Positions 52,989-62,317 of a stretch of DNA of 64,000 bases are shown here, one piece after another (the first letter of the stretch is position 1; the number at the start of each line of letters is the position of its first letter). The DNA is from JAOUEA01 sp963810945 (GTDB taxonomy: Bacteria > Actinomycetota > UBA4738 > HRBIN12), in NCBI GenBank assembly GCA_963810945.1, contig CAWEPI010000008.1, positions 1,054,001 to 1,118,000 of the forward strand, in the 5' to 3' direction. Both the position numbers and the translations under genes were made by a program. Under the pieces are notes generated by a model that worked only from the letters and a program-made list of their open reading frames with translations, did no database searches and was not told the DNA's origin.

Positions 52989-54736
52989 AGGTGACCGGCG
53001 CCGACGCGCTGCTGAAGGCCCTCGAAGGCGAGGGCGTGGAGGTGGTCTTCGGGATCCCCGGCGGGGCCAGCATGCCCATCTACGACCCGCTCGTGGACCG
53101 CTCGCCGATCCGGCACATCCTGTGCCGGCACGAGCAGGGGGCCGGCCACGCGGCCGAGGGCTACGCCTGGGTGACCGGGAAGGTGGGCGTCTGCATGGCG
53201 ACCTCGGGCCCGGGCGCCACCAACCTGGTGACGCCGCTCGCCGACGCCAAGATGGACTCCGTCCCCATCGTCGCGATCACCGGTCAGGTGCCCACCCCCG
53301 TGGTGGGCAACGACGCGTTCCAGGAGGCGGACATCACGGGCATCACGATGCCGGTGACCAAGCACAACTTCCTGGTGAAGGACCCCGCCCAGATCGTGGA
53401 GACGGTGCGCGAGGCCTTCCACATCGCCAGCACCGGGCGACCCGGCCCCGTCCTGATCGACCTCCCCAAGGACGTGCTCCTCGCCGAGACCACGTACAAG
53501 TGGCCCGAGCGCGTGGCCTTGCCCGGCTACAAGCCCACCACCAAGGGCAACCAGCGGCAGGTGGTCGAGGCCGTCAGGCTGATCATGAAGGCCAAGAAGC
53601 CTGTGCTCTACGTGGGCGGCGGCGTGATCAAAGCCGACGCGGACAAGGAGCTCGCGAAGCTGGCCACCACGGGCCGGCTCCCGGTCGTCACCACCCTGAT
53701 GGCGCGCGGCGCCTTCCCCGATTCGCACGAGCTCTGCCTGGGCATGCCCGGCATGCACGGTAACTACACGGCCGTCACCGCGATGCAACAGGCCGATCTC
53801 CTGGTGGCGCTCGGCTCGCGCTTCGACGACCGCGTGACCGGGAAGCTCGCGGGATTCGCGCCCCACGCCAAGATCGTGCACGTCGACATCGACCCGGCGG
53901 AGATCGGGAAGAACCGGGCCGTCGACGTGCCCATCGTGGGCGACTGCAAGGACGTGATCGGCAAGCTCGCGGCCGAGCTCGTCAAGCGCCAGGACGAGAT
54001 CGGCGGCGTGCCCGATCGCTCCGCCTGGCTGCGCCAACTCGCCGAGTGGAAGGAGACCTACCCCTATCGCTACGACCAACAGCCCGACGGGCCCTTGAAG
54101 CCGCAGTACTGCGTCGAGCGCCTGCATCACTTCGCGGGGGAGGACACGATCCTCGTCTCCGGTGTCGGGCAGCACCAGATGTACGCGTCGCAGTACTGGG
54201 GGTTCGAACGGCCGCGCCACTGGGTGAACTCGGGCGGTCTGGGCACGATGGGCTTCGCCGTCCCGGCGGCGATGGGCGCCAAGGTGGGGCAGCCCAAGAA
54301 GCGCGTCGTGGCGATCGACGGCGACGGGTGCTTCCAGATGACGGCGCAGGAGCTCGCCACGAGCGCCACCGAGAAGATCCCGTTCGTGACGGCCATCCTG
54401 AACAACGGCTACCTGGGGATGGTGCGCCAGTGGCAGGAGCTCTTCTTCGACGAGCGCTACTCGGGCGTGTGGCTCGATCCCAACGTGCCGGACTACGTGA
54501 AGCTCGCCGACGCCTACGGCGCCGTGGGACTCCGCGTGGAATCCCCCGACGAGGTCGATGCCACCATCGAGAAGGCGTTCTCCGTGACCGATCGCAGCGT
54601 CGTGATCGACTTCCGCGTGGACCCGGCGGAGATGGTGTTCCCCATGGTGCCGTCCGGCGCGTCCAACGACGACATCATCCTGGGGCCCGAGAGCGTGGCG
54701 CCCACCATCGACCCGGCGGAGGCACCGATCGCATGA
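52985..54736 (+). CDS. ilvB: Acetolactate synthase large subunit
   Basis: A 583-residue ThDP enzyme condensing pyruvate with pyruvate or 2-ketobutyrate. The catalytic Glu50 is in CRHEQGAGHAAEGYA; TSGPGATNLVTPLADA and GQVPTPVVGNDAFQE follow; the ThDP/Mg motif starts at AIDGDGCFQMTAQELAT and ends with ILNNGYLGMVRQWQE. FAD-type central domain includes GSRFDDRVTGK. ATG at 52985 shares ATGA with the preceding gene and its stop overlaps ilvN. Expression is expected to follow the attenuator at 52539-52603. Confidence 0.97.
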   Translation: MKVTGADALLKALEGEGVEVVFGIPGGASMPIYDPLVDRSPIRHILCRHEQGAGHAAEGYAWVTGKVGVCMATSGPGATNLVTPLADAKMDSVPIVAITGQVPTPVVGNDAFQEADITGITMPVTKHNFLVKDPAQIVETVREAFHIASTGRPGPVLIDLPKDVLLAETTYKWPERVALPGYKPTTKGNQRQVVEAVRLIMKAKKPVLYVGGGVIKADADKELAKLATTGRLPVVTTLMARGAFPDSHELCLGMPGMHGNYTAVTAMQQADLLVALGSRFDDRVTGKLAGFAPHAKIVHVDIDPAEIGKNRAVDVPIVGDCKDVIGKLAAELVKRQDEIGGVPDRSAWLRQLAEWKETYPYRYDQQPDGPLKPQYCVERLHHFAGEDTILVSGVGQHQMYASQYWGFERPRHWVNSGGLGTMGFAVPAAMGAKVGQPKKRVVAIDGDGCFQMTAQELATSATEKIPFVTAILNNGYLGMVRQWQELFFDERYSGVWLDPNVPDYVKLADAYGAVGLRVESPDEVDATIEKAFSVTDRSVVIDFRVDPAEMVFPMVPSGASNDDIILGPESVAPTIDPAEAPIA

Positions 54737-55260
54737 GCACCCTGCACACCATCTCTGTGCTGGTTGAGGACCGACCCGGCGTGCTCACGCGGGTGGCCGG
54801 ACTCTTCGCCGCGCGCGGCTACAACATCGACTCGCTCGCCGTGGGGCCCACCGAGACCCCGGGGCTCTCGCGTATGACGATCGTGGTGAACGTTGATCTC
54901 AATCCCTTGGAACAGGTCACGAAGCAGCTCAACAAGCTCGTGAACGTGATCAAGATCCTGGAGCACGATCCCGGTTCGGCCGTCGAGCGCGAGCTGATGC
55001 TCGCCAAGGTTCACGCGGAGGGTGACATCCGCGCGCGGATCATGGAGATCTGCGAGGTCTTCCGCGTGAACATCGTGGACGTCACGTCCTCGACGCTCAC
55101 CGTCGAGGCGAGCGGCAAGCCGGAGAAGCTCGAGGCCCTGCGCGAGATGCTCGAGGAGTACGGGATCGTGGAGATCTCCCGCACGGGGCGCATCGCGCTC
55201 TCACGCGGAGACCGCGGCATCCGCGAACGCTCACCGCTGCGGGCGGCGAGCACCAACTAG
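54733..55260 (+). CDS. ilvN: Acetolactate synthase small (regulatory) subunit
   Basis: A 175-residue regulatory subunit that activates IlvB and confers valine inhibition. It has an N-terminal ACT domain (HTISVLVEDRPGVLTRVAGLFAARGYNIDSLAVGPTE, 5-41) and the C-terminal ALS domain (RELMLAKVHAEG, then FRVNIVDVTSSTLTVEASG). ATG at 54733 overlaps the ilvB stop. Length is normal. Confidence 0.97.
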   Translation: MSTLHTISVLVEDRPGVLTRVAGLFAARGYNIDSLAVGPTETPGLSRMTIVVNVDLNPLEQVTKQLNKLVNVIKILEHDPGSAVERELMLAKVHAEGDIRARIMEICEVFRVNIVDVTSSTLTVEASGKPEKLEALREMLEEYGIVEISRTGRIALSRGDRGIRERSPLRAASTN

Positions 55261-55292
55261 TCCGTATCAGACCACCCCGGAAGGACCACGAC

Positions 55293-56306
55293 ATGGCGAC
55301 GATCTACTACGAGAAGGACACCGACGCGGCGGTGTTGCAGGCCGACAGGATCGCGATCCTCGGCTACGGCAGCCAGGGGCACGCGCACGCGCAGAACCTG
55401 CAGGACTCCGGCTTCGACGTCCGCGTGGGCCTGCGTCCCGGCTCGGCCTCGCGCGCCGAGGCCGAGGCCGCCGGCCTGAAGGTCCTCGACACGGCCGACG
55501 CCGTGGCCGAGGCCGACGTCGTCATGTGCCTGCTCCCCGACACGAGCCACGCCAAGGTCTACGCGGAGGACATCGAGCCGAACCTGAAGGACGGCGACAT
55601 GCTGATGTTCGCCCACGGGTTCTCGATCCACTTCGGGACCGTGGTGCCCCCTGCTGGCGTCGACGTCACGATGATCGCGCCGAAGGGACCCGGCCACCTC
55701 GTGCGCCGCACGTACGAGCAGGGGATCGGGACCCCCGGGCTGGTGGCCGTGCAGCAGGACGCCACCGGTAAGGCGCTCCAGCGCGCGCTCGCGTACGGCG
55801 CGGGCATCGGATGCGCGCGCGCGGGCATCATCCAGACCACGTACCAGGAGGAGACCGAGACAGATCTCTTCGGCGAGCAGGCCGTGCTCTGCGGTGGGCT
55901 GTCCTCGCTGATCAAGAACGGGTTCGACACCCTGGTGGCGGCGGGCTACCAGCCCGAGATCGCGTACTTCGAGTGCCTGCACGAGGTGAAGCTGATCGTG
56001 GACCTGATCTACGAGGGCGGGCTCTCGTGGATGCGTCACTCGGTCTCCACCACGGCGGAGTGGGGTGACTACGTGAGCGGCCCCCGCGTCGTGGACGGCC
56101 ACGTGCGCAGCGAGATGGAGGGCGTGCTCTCCGACATCCAGGACGGCTCCTTCGCTCGGCGCTGGATCGCCGAAGCCGACGCCGGCTTCCCCGAGTACCA
56201 GCGACTTAGGAGCGAGGCGCGCACGTCCCAGCTCGAGAACGTGGGACGGGAGCTGCGCCAGATGATGCCCTGGCTGGAGAGCGACACGAAGGTGGCCCCG
56301 GAATGA
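55293..56306 (+). CDS. ilvC: Ketol-acid reductoisomerase
   Basis: A 337-residue class I enzyme that isomerises and reduces acetolactate or acetohydroxybutyrate with NADPH. Seen are the cofactor loop ILGYGSQGHAHAQNL, MIAPKGPGHLVRRTYEQGIG, the metal-ligand helix ETETDLFGEQAVLCGG, and CLHEVKLIVDLIYEGG. GGAAGGA lies before the ATG. Its stop overlaps leuA (ATGA). Confidence 0.97.
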   Translation: MATIYYEKDTDAAVLQADRIAILGYGSQGHAHAQNLQDSGFDVRVGLRPGSASRAEAEAAGLKVLDTADAVAEADVVMCLLPDTSHAKVYAEDIEPNLKDGDMLMFAHGFSIHFGTVVPPAGVDVTMIAPKGPGHLVRRTYEQGIGTPGLVAVQQDATGKALQRALAYGAGIGCARAGIIQTTYQEETETDLFGEQAVLCGGLSSLIKNGFDTLVAAGYQPEIAYFECLHEVKLIVDLIYEGGLSWMRHSVSTTAEWGDYVSGPRVVDGHVRSEMEGVLSDIQDGSFARRWIAEADAGFPEYQRLRSEARTSQLENVGRELRQMMPWLESDTKVAPE

Positions 56307-57850
56307 CGGACGGTGAGGTAGGCAACGTACGGATCTTCGACACCACCCTGCGCGACGGCGAGCAGGCGCCCGGCATCGCGCTCTCGAAGGCCGAGAAGGT
56401 CGAGATCGCGGAGCAGCTCGCGCGGCTGAACGTCGACATCCTGGAGGCCGGGTTCCCGATCTCCTCGCCCGGCGAGTTCGACGCGGTCGCGGAGATCGCC
56501 TCGAGCGTGAAGGGTCCGGTGATCGCGGCGCTCGCGCGCACGGCGACCGGTGACATCGAGCGCGCGGCCGAGGCCCTGAAGGGCGCCGACCGCTGGCGCA
56601 TCCACACGTTCATCAGCACGAGCGACGTCCAACGCGAGTCCATGCTGAAGATGAGCCCGCAGCAGGTGCTCGACGCGATCCGAGAGAACGTCTCGCTCGC
56701 GAAGAGCTACACCGACGACGTCGAGTTCAGCGCCCAGGACGCCACGCGGACGCCGCTCGAGTTCCTGATGGAGTGCTTCCAGGTGGCCGTCGCCTGCGGC
56801 GCCACGACGATCAACGTGCCCGACACGGTGGGCTACGCGACGCCGACGGAGTTCGGCGAGCTGATCCGCACCGTGCGCGACGCCACGCCCGACGACGTCG
56901 TGATCTCGACGCACTGCCACAACGACCTGGGGCTCGCGGTGGCGAACTCGCTGGCAGGCATCGAGAACGGGGCGGGCCAGGTCGAGGTGGCGGTCAACGG
57001 GATCGGCGAGCGGGCCGGCAACTGCTCGCTGGAGGAGATCGCGATGGTCGTGCGCACGCGCGGCCAGCACCTCGGCAAGCGCCACGATCTGAACATCAAG
57101 GAGATCATGCGGACATCGAGGCTGGTCGCGATGACGACCGGCTACGGCGTGCAGCCCAACAAGGCGGTCGTGGGTTCGAGCGCGTTCGCGCACGAGAGCG
57201 GCATCCACCAGCACGGCGTGCTCTCGAACCGGGCGACCTACGAGATCATGGACCCGGTCGAGATCGGCCTGGAGGGGAACTCGCTCGTCTTGGGCAAGCA
57301 CTCGGGCCGGCACGCGTTCGTCGACGCGCTCGACAAGATCGGCATCACGCTGGACGAGGGTGCTCTGAACCGCGCGTTCGGGCGCTTCAAGGACCTCGCC
57401 GATCGGAAGATCCAGATCACCGACCAAGACCTGACCGCGATCGTGGCCGAGGAGCTCGGGGCGGCCGACGAGGATCTCCTCGTCCTCGAATCGGTCGTCG
57501 TCGGCGGCGGGACGCATCTGCAGCCCCGCGCCACCGTGCACCTGAAGAAGGGTGAGGAGACGATCGAGGAGTCCGCGATCGGCGACGGCCTCATCGATGC
57601 CGCGATGGGCGCGATCGGGCGCGCGGCCGGCGTGGAGGCGCGACTCGTGAGCTTCAACGTGTCCTCGGTCACGGGTGGGTCGGACGCCTTGGGCGACGTG
57701 GTCGTCCAGCTCGAGGTGGACGGGCGGCGGGTGACCGGCCGCGGCGTGGCGACCGACGTCGTGGAGGCGAGCGCGCGCGCGTACCTCGCGGCGGTGAACC
57801 GCGCGCTCCAGGTCAGCGGGGCGAGTGCCCCCGACGAGGCGGCGCCGTGA
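56303..57850 (+). CDS. leuA: 2-isopropylmalate synthase
   Basis: This 515-residue enzyme joins 2-ketoisovalerate and acetyl-CoA, the first step of leucine synthesis. The TIM barrel has IFDTTLRDGEQAPGIALS (11-28), metal ligands in STHCHNDLGLAVANS, and FAHESGIHQHGVL; the C-terminal regulatory domain (from about 380: VVGGGTHLQPRATVHLKKGEE ... VTGGSDALGDVVVQLEVDGR) binds leucine for feedback control. ATG at 56303 overlaps the ilvC stop. Length fits the bacterial type I enzyme. Confidence 0.96.
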   Translation: MTDGEVGNVRIFDTTLRDGEQAPGIALSKAEKVEIAEQLARLNVDILEAGFPISSPGEFDAVAEIASSVKGPVIAALARTATGDIERAAEALKGADRWRIHTFISTSDVQRESMLKMSPQQVLDAIRENVSLAKSYTDDVEFSAQDATRTPLEFLMECFQVAVACGATTINVPDTVGYATPTEFGELIRTVRDATPDDVVISTHCHNDLGLAVANSLAGIENGAGQVEVAVNGIGERAGNCSLEEIAMVVRTRGQHLGKRHDLNIKEIMRTSRLVAMTTGYGVQPNKAVVGSSAFAHESGIHQHGVLSNRATYEIMDPVEIGLEGNSLVLGKHSGRHAFVDALDKIGITLDEGALNRAFGRFKDLADRKIQITDQDLTAIVAEELGAADEDLLVLESVVVGGGTHLQPRATVHLKKGEETIEESAIGDGLIDAAMGAIGRAAGVEARLVSFNVSSVTGGSDALGDVVVQLEVDGRRVTGRGVATDVVEASARAYLAAVNRALQVSGASAPDEAAP

Positions 57851-57874
57851 CGGGACGCGGCGTACGCGATCGGC

Positions 57875-58906
57875 GTGATCCCCGGCGACGGCACCGGGCC
57901 CGAGGTGGTGCGCGAGGGCCTGAAGGTCCTCGACGCCGTCCGCGACGGGTTCTCCACCGAGACCGTCGCGTTCGACCTGGGCGCCGACCGATACCTACGC
58001 ACGGGCGACGTGCTCCCCGAAGAGGAGCTCGACCGGCTCGCCACGATGGACGCCATCTTCCTGGGCGCGGTCGGGGATCCGCGCGTGAAGCCGGGGATCC
58101 TCGAGCGGGACCTGCTCCTGAAGGCGCGCTTCGGCCTCGATCAGTGGGTGAACCTCCGGCCCGTCGTGCGCTATCCGGGGGTGGAGACGCTCGTGCCGAG
58201 CCACGCGGAGGAAGACGTGAACCTCGTGGTGGTGCGGGAGAACTCCGAGGGGCTCTACAGCGGCGCGGGAGGCTTCCATCGCAAGGGCACCGCGCACGAG
58301 GTGGCGGTGCAGGAGTCCATCAACACGCGCCACGGGGTGGAGCGGATCGTGCGGTACGGGTTCGAGCTCGCGATGCAGCCTCATCGCCGGCGCAAGCTCA
58401 CGCTGGTCCACAAGACCAACGTGCTGACGTTCGCGGGCGATCTCTACCAACGGGTGGTGGACGAGGTCGCAGAGGAGTTCCCCGACGTGGAGACCGACTA
58501 CGTCCACGTCGACGCCGCGTGCATCTACTTCCTGGACTGGCCGGCGCGCTTCGACGTGATCGTCACCGACAACATGTTCGGCGACATCATCACGGACCTC
58601 GGCGCCATGATCCAGGGCGGGATGGGCATCGCGGCCGGGGGCAACATCAATCCGGACGGGGTGAGCATGTTCGAGCCGATCGGCGGCACCGCACCCGATC
58701 ACACGGGGAAGGGCACGATCAATCCGCTCGCCGCGATCGGGGCGATGGAGATGCTGCTGCGCCAGCTCGGCGAGCAGGAGGCGGCGGATCGGGTGGACCG
58801 CGGGATCCGGGCGGCCACCCGGCAGATGAAGAGCATGCGCGCGGGTGAGATGGGGCTCAGCACGTCCGAGGTCGGCGACCTCGTCGTGGCGGGAGCGATG
58901 GCGTGA
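57875..58906 (+). CDS. leuB: 3-isopropylmalate dehydrogenase, N terminus probably frameshifted
   Basis: An NAD-dependent decarboxylating dehydrogenase of the LeuB/isocitrate dehydrogenase family. From the GTG at 57875 it reads VIPGDGTGPEVVREGLKVLDAV and 343 residues in all, with VVVRENSEGLYSG, KTNVLTFAGDLYQRVV, and GDIITDLGAMIQGGMGIAAGGNI. But the family normally has a strand before PGDG, and in frame the codons AYAIG precede this GTG with no start codon or ribosome site. GTG at 57847 shares GTGA with the leuA stop, as usual here, but is in another frame; deleting one G near 57859 would join them as VTGRAYAIGVIPGDG. The true gene probably spans 57847-58906. leuC and leuD are not in the window. 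Confidence 0.88.
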   Translation: MIPGDGTGPEVVREGLKVLDAVRDGFSTETVAFDLGADRYLRTGDVLPEEELDRLATMDAIFLGAVGDPRVKPGILERDLLLKARFGLDQWVNLRPVVRYPGVETLVPSHAEEDVNLVVVRENSEGLYSGAGGFHRKGTAHEVAVQESINTRHGVERIVRYGFELAMQPHRRRKLTLVHKTNVLTFAGDLYQRVVDEVAEEFPDVETDYVHVDAACIYFLDWPARFDVIVTDNMFGDIITDLGAMIQGGMGIAAGGNINPDGVSMFEPIGGTAPDHTGKGTINPLAAIGAMEMLLRQLGEQEAADRVDRGIRAATRQMKSMRAGEMGLSTSEVGDLVVAGAMA

Positions 58907-60504
58907 GCGTGCCGGAGGCGCCCGGACGCACGGTCGAGCTCTACGACACCACGCTCCGCGACGGCGCGCAGCGCGCCGACCTCAGCTTCACGATCGAGGA
59001 CCGTCTGCGGATCCTCCACAGGCTCGACGCCGTGGGGTTCCCGTATATCGAGGGCGGATGGCCCGGGGCGAACCCGCGCGACACGGAGTTCTTCAAGCTC
59101 GCGACGAAGGAGACGCTCGCGCACGCGCAGCTCACCGCCTTCGGCATGACGCGCAAGGCGGGGGAGCGTGCCGAGGACAGCGCCGTGCTGCGCGAACTGC
59201 TCGATGCCGGAACCGGGGTGATCTGCCTGGTCGGCAAGTCGTGGGACCTGCACGTGACCGAGGCTCTGCGCACCGATCTCGACGAGGGCGTCGCCATGGT
59301 GCGCGACTCGGTGGCGTTCCTGCGTTCCCAGGGGCGCCGGGTCTTCTTCGACGCCGAGCACTTCTTCGACGGGTACCTGGCGAACCCCGGGTTCGCGCTG
59401 GCCGTGATCGCGGCGGCGGAGGAGGCGGGCGCCGAGCGGCTGGTGCTCTGCGACACGAACGGCGGGATGCTCCCGTTCGACGTGGCGCGCATCGTGCGCG
59501 AGGTCGGGCGGCAGGCGTCGGCGAAGCTGGGGATCCACGTGCACAACGACGCGGGCTGCGCGGTGGCGAACTCCCTGATCGCGGTGGACGCCGGCGTCCA
59601 TCAGGTCCAGGGCACGATCAACGGGTACGGCGAGCGCACCGGCAACGCCGACCTCGTCCCGATCACCGCGGACCTCGTGTTGAAGATGGGCATGACGGAC
59701 GCCTTGCCCGAGGGCGCGGTGGAGCACCTCACCGAGCTCGCGCACTACGTGGCGGAGATCGCGAACGTGACGCCCGACTCGCACCAGCCCTACGCGGGTC
59801 GTTTCGCCTTCACGCACAAGGCGGGCCTGCACACGAGCGGCGTCGCCCGGCTCACCGAGGCCTACGAGCACGTCCCGCCCGAGACCGTGGGCAACCACCG
59901 TGGCGTCGTGGCGAGCGACCTCGGCGGCGCCGCGACCCTGCGCATGAAGGCGGCCGAGTACGGCGTGGAGCTCGCCGACGCCGACGTCCCCCGACTCCTC
60001 GAGGACCTGAAGGGGTTGGAGTCCAAGGGCTACACCTTCGACGTCGCGGACGCCTCCCTCGAGTTGCTGATGCGCAAGGCGCACGGCTGGCGCCAGGCGT
60101 TCTTCGAGGTCGAGAGCTACAAGGCGCACGTGGAGGAGCGTCGGAACGAGGGGGCGCTCGCGGAGGCGACCGTCAAGGTCGTGGCCGACGGCGAGCGGCA
60201 CATCGAGACCGCCGAGGGCCACGGGCCCGTGGGCGCGCTCGACAACGCGCTCCGCAAGGCGCTCACGAACGCGTACCCACAGCTCGACGACATGCACCTG
60301 GAGGACTTCCGGGTGCGCGTGCTGGGCGAGCAGGGGCCGAGCGGCACCGGGTCGATGGTGCGGGTGTTGATCGATACGTCCAACGGGGAGCGCGAATGGA
60401 CCACCGTCGGCGTGAGCGAGAACATCCTCGAGGCGTCTTGGGAGGCGCTCGTCGAGGCCTACACGTTCGGCCTGCTCCACCCGCGGGAGTCTCGGGAGGA
60501 CTGA
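58903..60504 (+). CDS. cimA: (R)-citramalate synthase
   Basis: A 533-residue member of the isopropylmalate/homocitrate synthase family, closest in layout to citramalate synthases that condense pyruvate and acetyl-CoA for a threonine-independent route to isoleucine. It has LYDTTLRDGAQRADLSFTIEDRL (13-35), GGWPGANPRDTEFF (about 48-61), metal ligands in IHVHNDAGCAVANS, HKAGLHTSG, and a C-terminal allosteric domain ending after VLIDTSNGEREWTTVGVSENI. GWPG(A/S)NP is a CimA subfamily mark. GTG start overlaps the leuB stop. Confidence 0.93.
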   Translation: MSVPEAPGRTVELYDTTLRDGAQRADLSFTIEDRLRILHRLDAVGFPYIEGGWPGANPRDTEFFKLATKETLAHAQLTAFGMTRKAGERAEDSAVLRELLDAGTGVICLVGKSWDLHVTEALRTDLDEGVAMVRDSVAFLRSQGRRVFFDAEHFFDGYLANPGFALAVIAAAEEAGAERLVLCDTNGGMLPFDVARIVREVGRQASAKLGIHVHNDAGCAVANSLIAVDAGVHQVQGTINGYGERTGNADLVPITADLVLKMGMTDALPEGAVEHLTELAHYVAEIANVTPDSHQPYAGRFAFTHKAGLHTSGVARLTEAYEHVPPETVGNHRGVVASDLGGAATLRMKAAEYGVELADADVPRLLEDLKGLESKGYTFDVADASLELLMRKAHGWRQAFFEVESYKAHVEERRNEGALAEATVKVVADGERHIETAEGHGPVGALDNALRKALTNAYPQLDDMHLEDFRVRVLGEQGPSGTGSMVRVLIDTSNGEREWTTVGVSENILEASWEALVEAYTFGLLHPRESRED

Positions 60505-60508
60505 GCGC

Positions 60509-61042
60509 GTGAGCATCACGATCCGCGCGGCCACGCCCGGGGACGCGGACGCGATCGGCGCGGTGCACGTGGAGAGCTGGCGTTGGGCCTACCGTGGCCA
60601 GCTCCCCGACGATCTCCTGGACGGGCTCGATCCCGCCGAGCGCGCCGCGGGGTGGCGACGGATCCTGGAGTCCGGCGAGATCGACGTGATCGTGGCCGAC
60701 GACGAGGCCCGGCTCGTGGGGTTCGCGAGCGCCGCGACCTCGCGCGACGACGATGCGCTCCCAGGCACCGGCGAGGTGCTCACGGTGTACGTGGTCGAGG
60801 ACGCCGTGGGGACGGGCGCCGGCCGCGCGCTCCTCGTCGGTGCGCAGGGACTCCTGCGGGCGCGCGGCCACACCCGTGCGACGCTCTGGGTCCTGGAGTC
60901 GAACGAGCGCGCGCGGCGCTTCTACGAGCGCAACGGCTGGAGGTGGGACGGATCGCGGGGCACCCACCAGGTCCAGTGCGCGAACATGCCGGTCGTGCGG
61001 TACGCCACCGATCTGCGAAGGGTGGTCTCAGGCGGGCGCTGA
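60509..61042 (+). CDS. GNAT family N-acetyltransferase
   Basis: A 177-residue GNAT protein: ITIRAATPGDADAIGAVHVESWRWAYRGQLPDDLLDGL, the CoA loop EVLTVYVVEDAVGTGAGRALLVGAQ, and LWVLESNERARRFYERNGW. GTG at 60509 follows the cimA stop by 4 bases, so it may be the last gene of the ilv operon. It overlaps the convergent carboxypeptidase by 15 bases. Substrate unknown. Confidence 0.9.
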   Translation: MSITIRAATPGDADAIGAVHVESWRWAYRGQLPDDLLDGLDPAERAAGWRRILESGEIDVIVADDEARLVGFASAATSRDDDALPGTGEVLTVYVVEDAVGTGAGRALLVGAQGLLRARGHTRATLWVLESNERARRFYERNGWRWDGSRGTHQVQCANMPVVRYATDLRRVVSGGR

Positions 61043-62317
61043 TCCGTTCGCGCTCACGGCCCGCACGATCGCGTTCTCGATCTGCACCGAGCGCGCCTTG
61101 GTGATGCCGCTGGACAGGATCGAGAACTCCGCCCACTCCTGCTCCCGCTCCACCCACACCCATCCGGAGAGCGCGGAGACGCCGTCGAGCGTGCCGGTCT
61201 TGGCGCGGATGGGGACGTCGCGGAGGCGACCCTTCAGCGTGCCCTGACCGCCGCGGGCCAGGAGCGATCGCAGCGTCTCACCCCACGGCTGCCCGTCGGC
61301 CGCCCAGAGCATCTTCACGATCTGCGTCGGCGTCACGCGGTTCGCGTAGGACAGCCCGGAGCCATCGTGGGCGATGACGCCGGATACCCCTCGTGCGCGG
61401 GCGAAGGCCGCGATCGCCGCGGCGCCCTTCGCGATGCTGCCCGGCGGGCCCTCCACGCGCGCGCCCAGGAACTTGCCGAGCACCTCGGCGTAGAAGTTCA
61501 GGGACCACACGTCCATGCGGTGCATGATCGAGCGCAACGGATCGCTCCGTTCGGTGGCCAGGGGGACGAGGTGTGCGGGCGCCGCGCCCATCCCGGCCCG
61601 GTGGGTGACCTTGATGCCGCTGGCCTTCAGCCGCTTCGTCAGTTCGGCGGCGGCCCGTCGTTCGGGGTCGCTCACGTGATGGCCCGCCCCGTCGACGTTG
61701 TCGTGGTACGTGAGCGCCGTCGGCAACGCCACGTAGTAGGCGGGGAAGTACGACTTCCATCCGGGGGCGAACCAATCCCGGGCGAACGGTCCCGTGGAGC
61801 CCATCACGCGGCCGGTGACCTTCGTGATGCCGTCGGCCGCGAGTGCCCGGGCGAGCTCAGCCAGATCCGCGCGGTCCGTCTCCGGGTCGCCGTGGCCGAC
61901 GATCCAGAGGTTCCCCGTGAGCACGCCATCCTTGGGCTTGGCGGTGCCGAGGACCCCGGTCGGGATCGTGGCCTCCGGGGAGAGGCGGTCCAGGAGCGCC
62001 ATCGAGAGCAGGAGCTTCTCGTTGGAGGCAGGCGGCCGGGCGACCCAGTCCCGGTGCCGGTACCACGTCGTGCCCTGATAGCCGATCACGACGCCCACCG
62101 GGAGGTCGCCGACCACCGTGTCGATGCGCTGGATCCACTTGGGCTTGGTCGGGTCGGACGCGACCGCCCCGGCGTGGGCCACCGGGGCGTCGGCGGCCAC
62201 CGTGGGCACGGCGACGCCCAGGAGCAGCGTGAGCGCGAACAGGAGGCGGCGGGGACGCATGGAGGTCACGATGGTACGGGCTCGGGATGTCGACGCCACG
62301 GAAGCGGGTGGATTCAC
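61028..62317 (-). CDS. dacB: D-alanyl-D-alanine carboxypeptidase/endopeptidase (PBP4, DacB family)
   Basis: Up to 429 residues. The penicillin-binding motifs are SNEK (Ser98-Lys101), SGLSYAN in AHDGSGLSYANRV, and KTG in IRAKTGTLDGV. A hydrophobic signal sequence (RRLLFALTLLLGVAVPTVAA, about 23-42) sends it out of the cell, where it trims peptidoglycan stem peptides. GTG at 62317 shares GTGA with the upstream gene stop; ATG 62260 is an alternative that gives a shorter signal n-region. The typical inserted domain of class C PBPs is present between SxxK and SxN. Confidence 0.9.
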   Translation of the reverse strand: MNPPASVASTSRARTIVTSMRPRRLLFALTLLLGVAVPTVAADAPVAHAGAVASDPTKPKWIQRIDTVVGDLPVGVVIGYQGTTWYRHRDWVARPPASNEKLLLSMALLDRLSPEATIPTGVLGTAKPKDGVLTGNLWIVGHGDPETDRADLAELARALAADGITKVTGRVMGSTGPFARDWFAPGWKSYFPAYYVALPTALTYHDNVDGAGHHVSDPERRAAAELTKRLKASGIKVTHRAGMGAAPAHLVPLATERSDPLRSIMHRMDVWSLNFYAEVLGKFLGARVEGPPGSIAKGAAAIAAFARARGVSGVIAHDGSGLSYANRVTPTQIVKMLWAADGQPWGETLRSLLARGGQGTLKGRLRDVPIRAKTGTLDGVSALSGWVWVEREQEWAEFSILSSGITKARSVQIENAIVRAVSANGSAPA

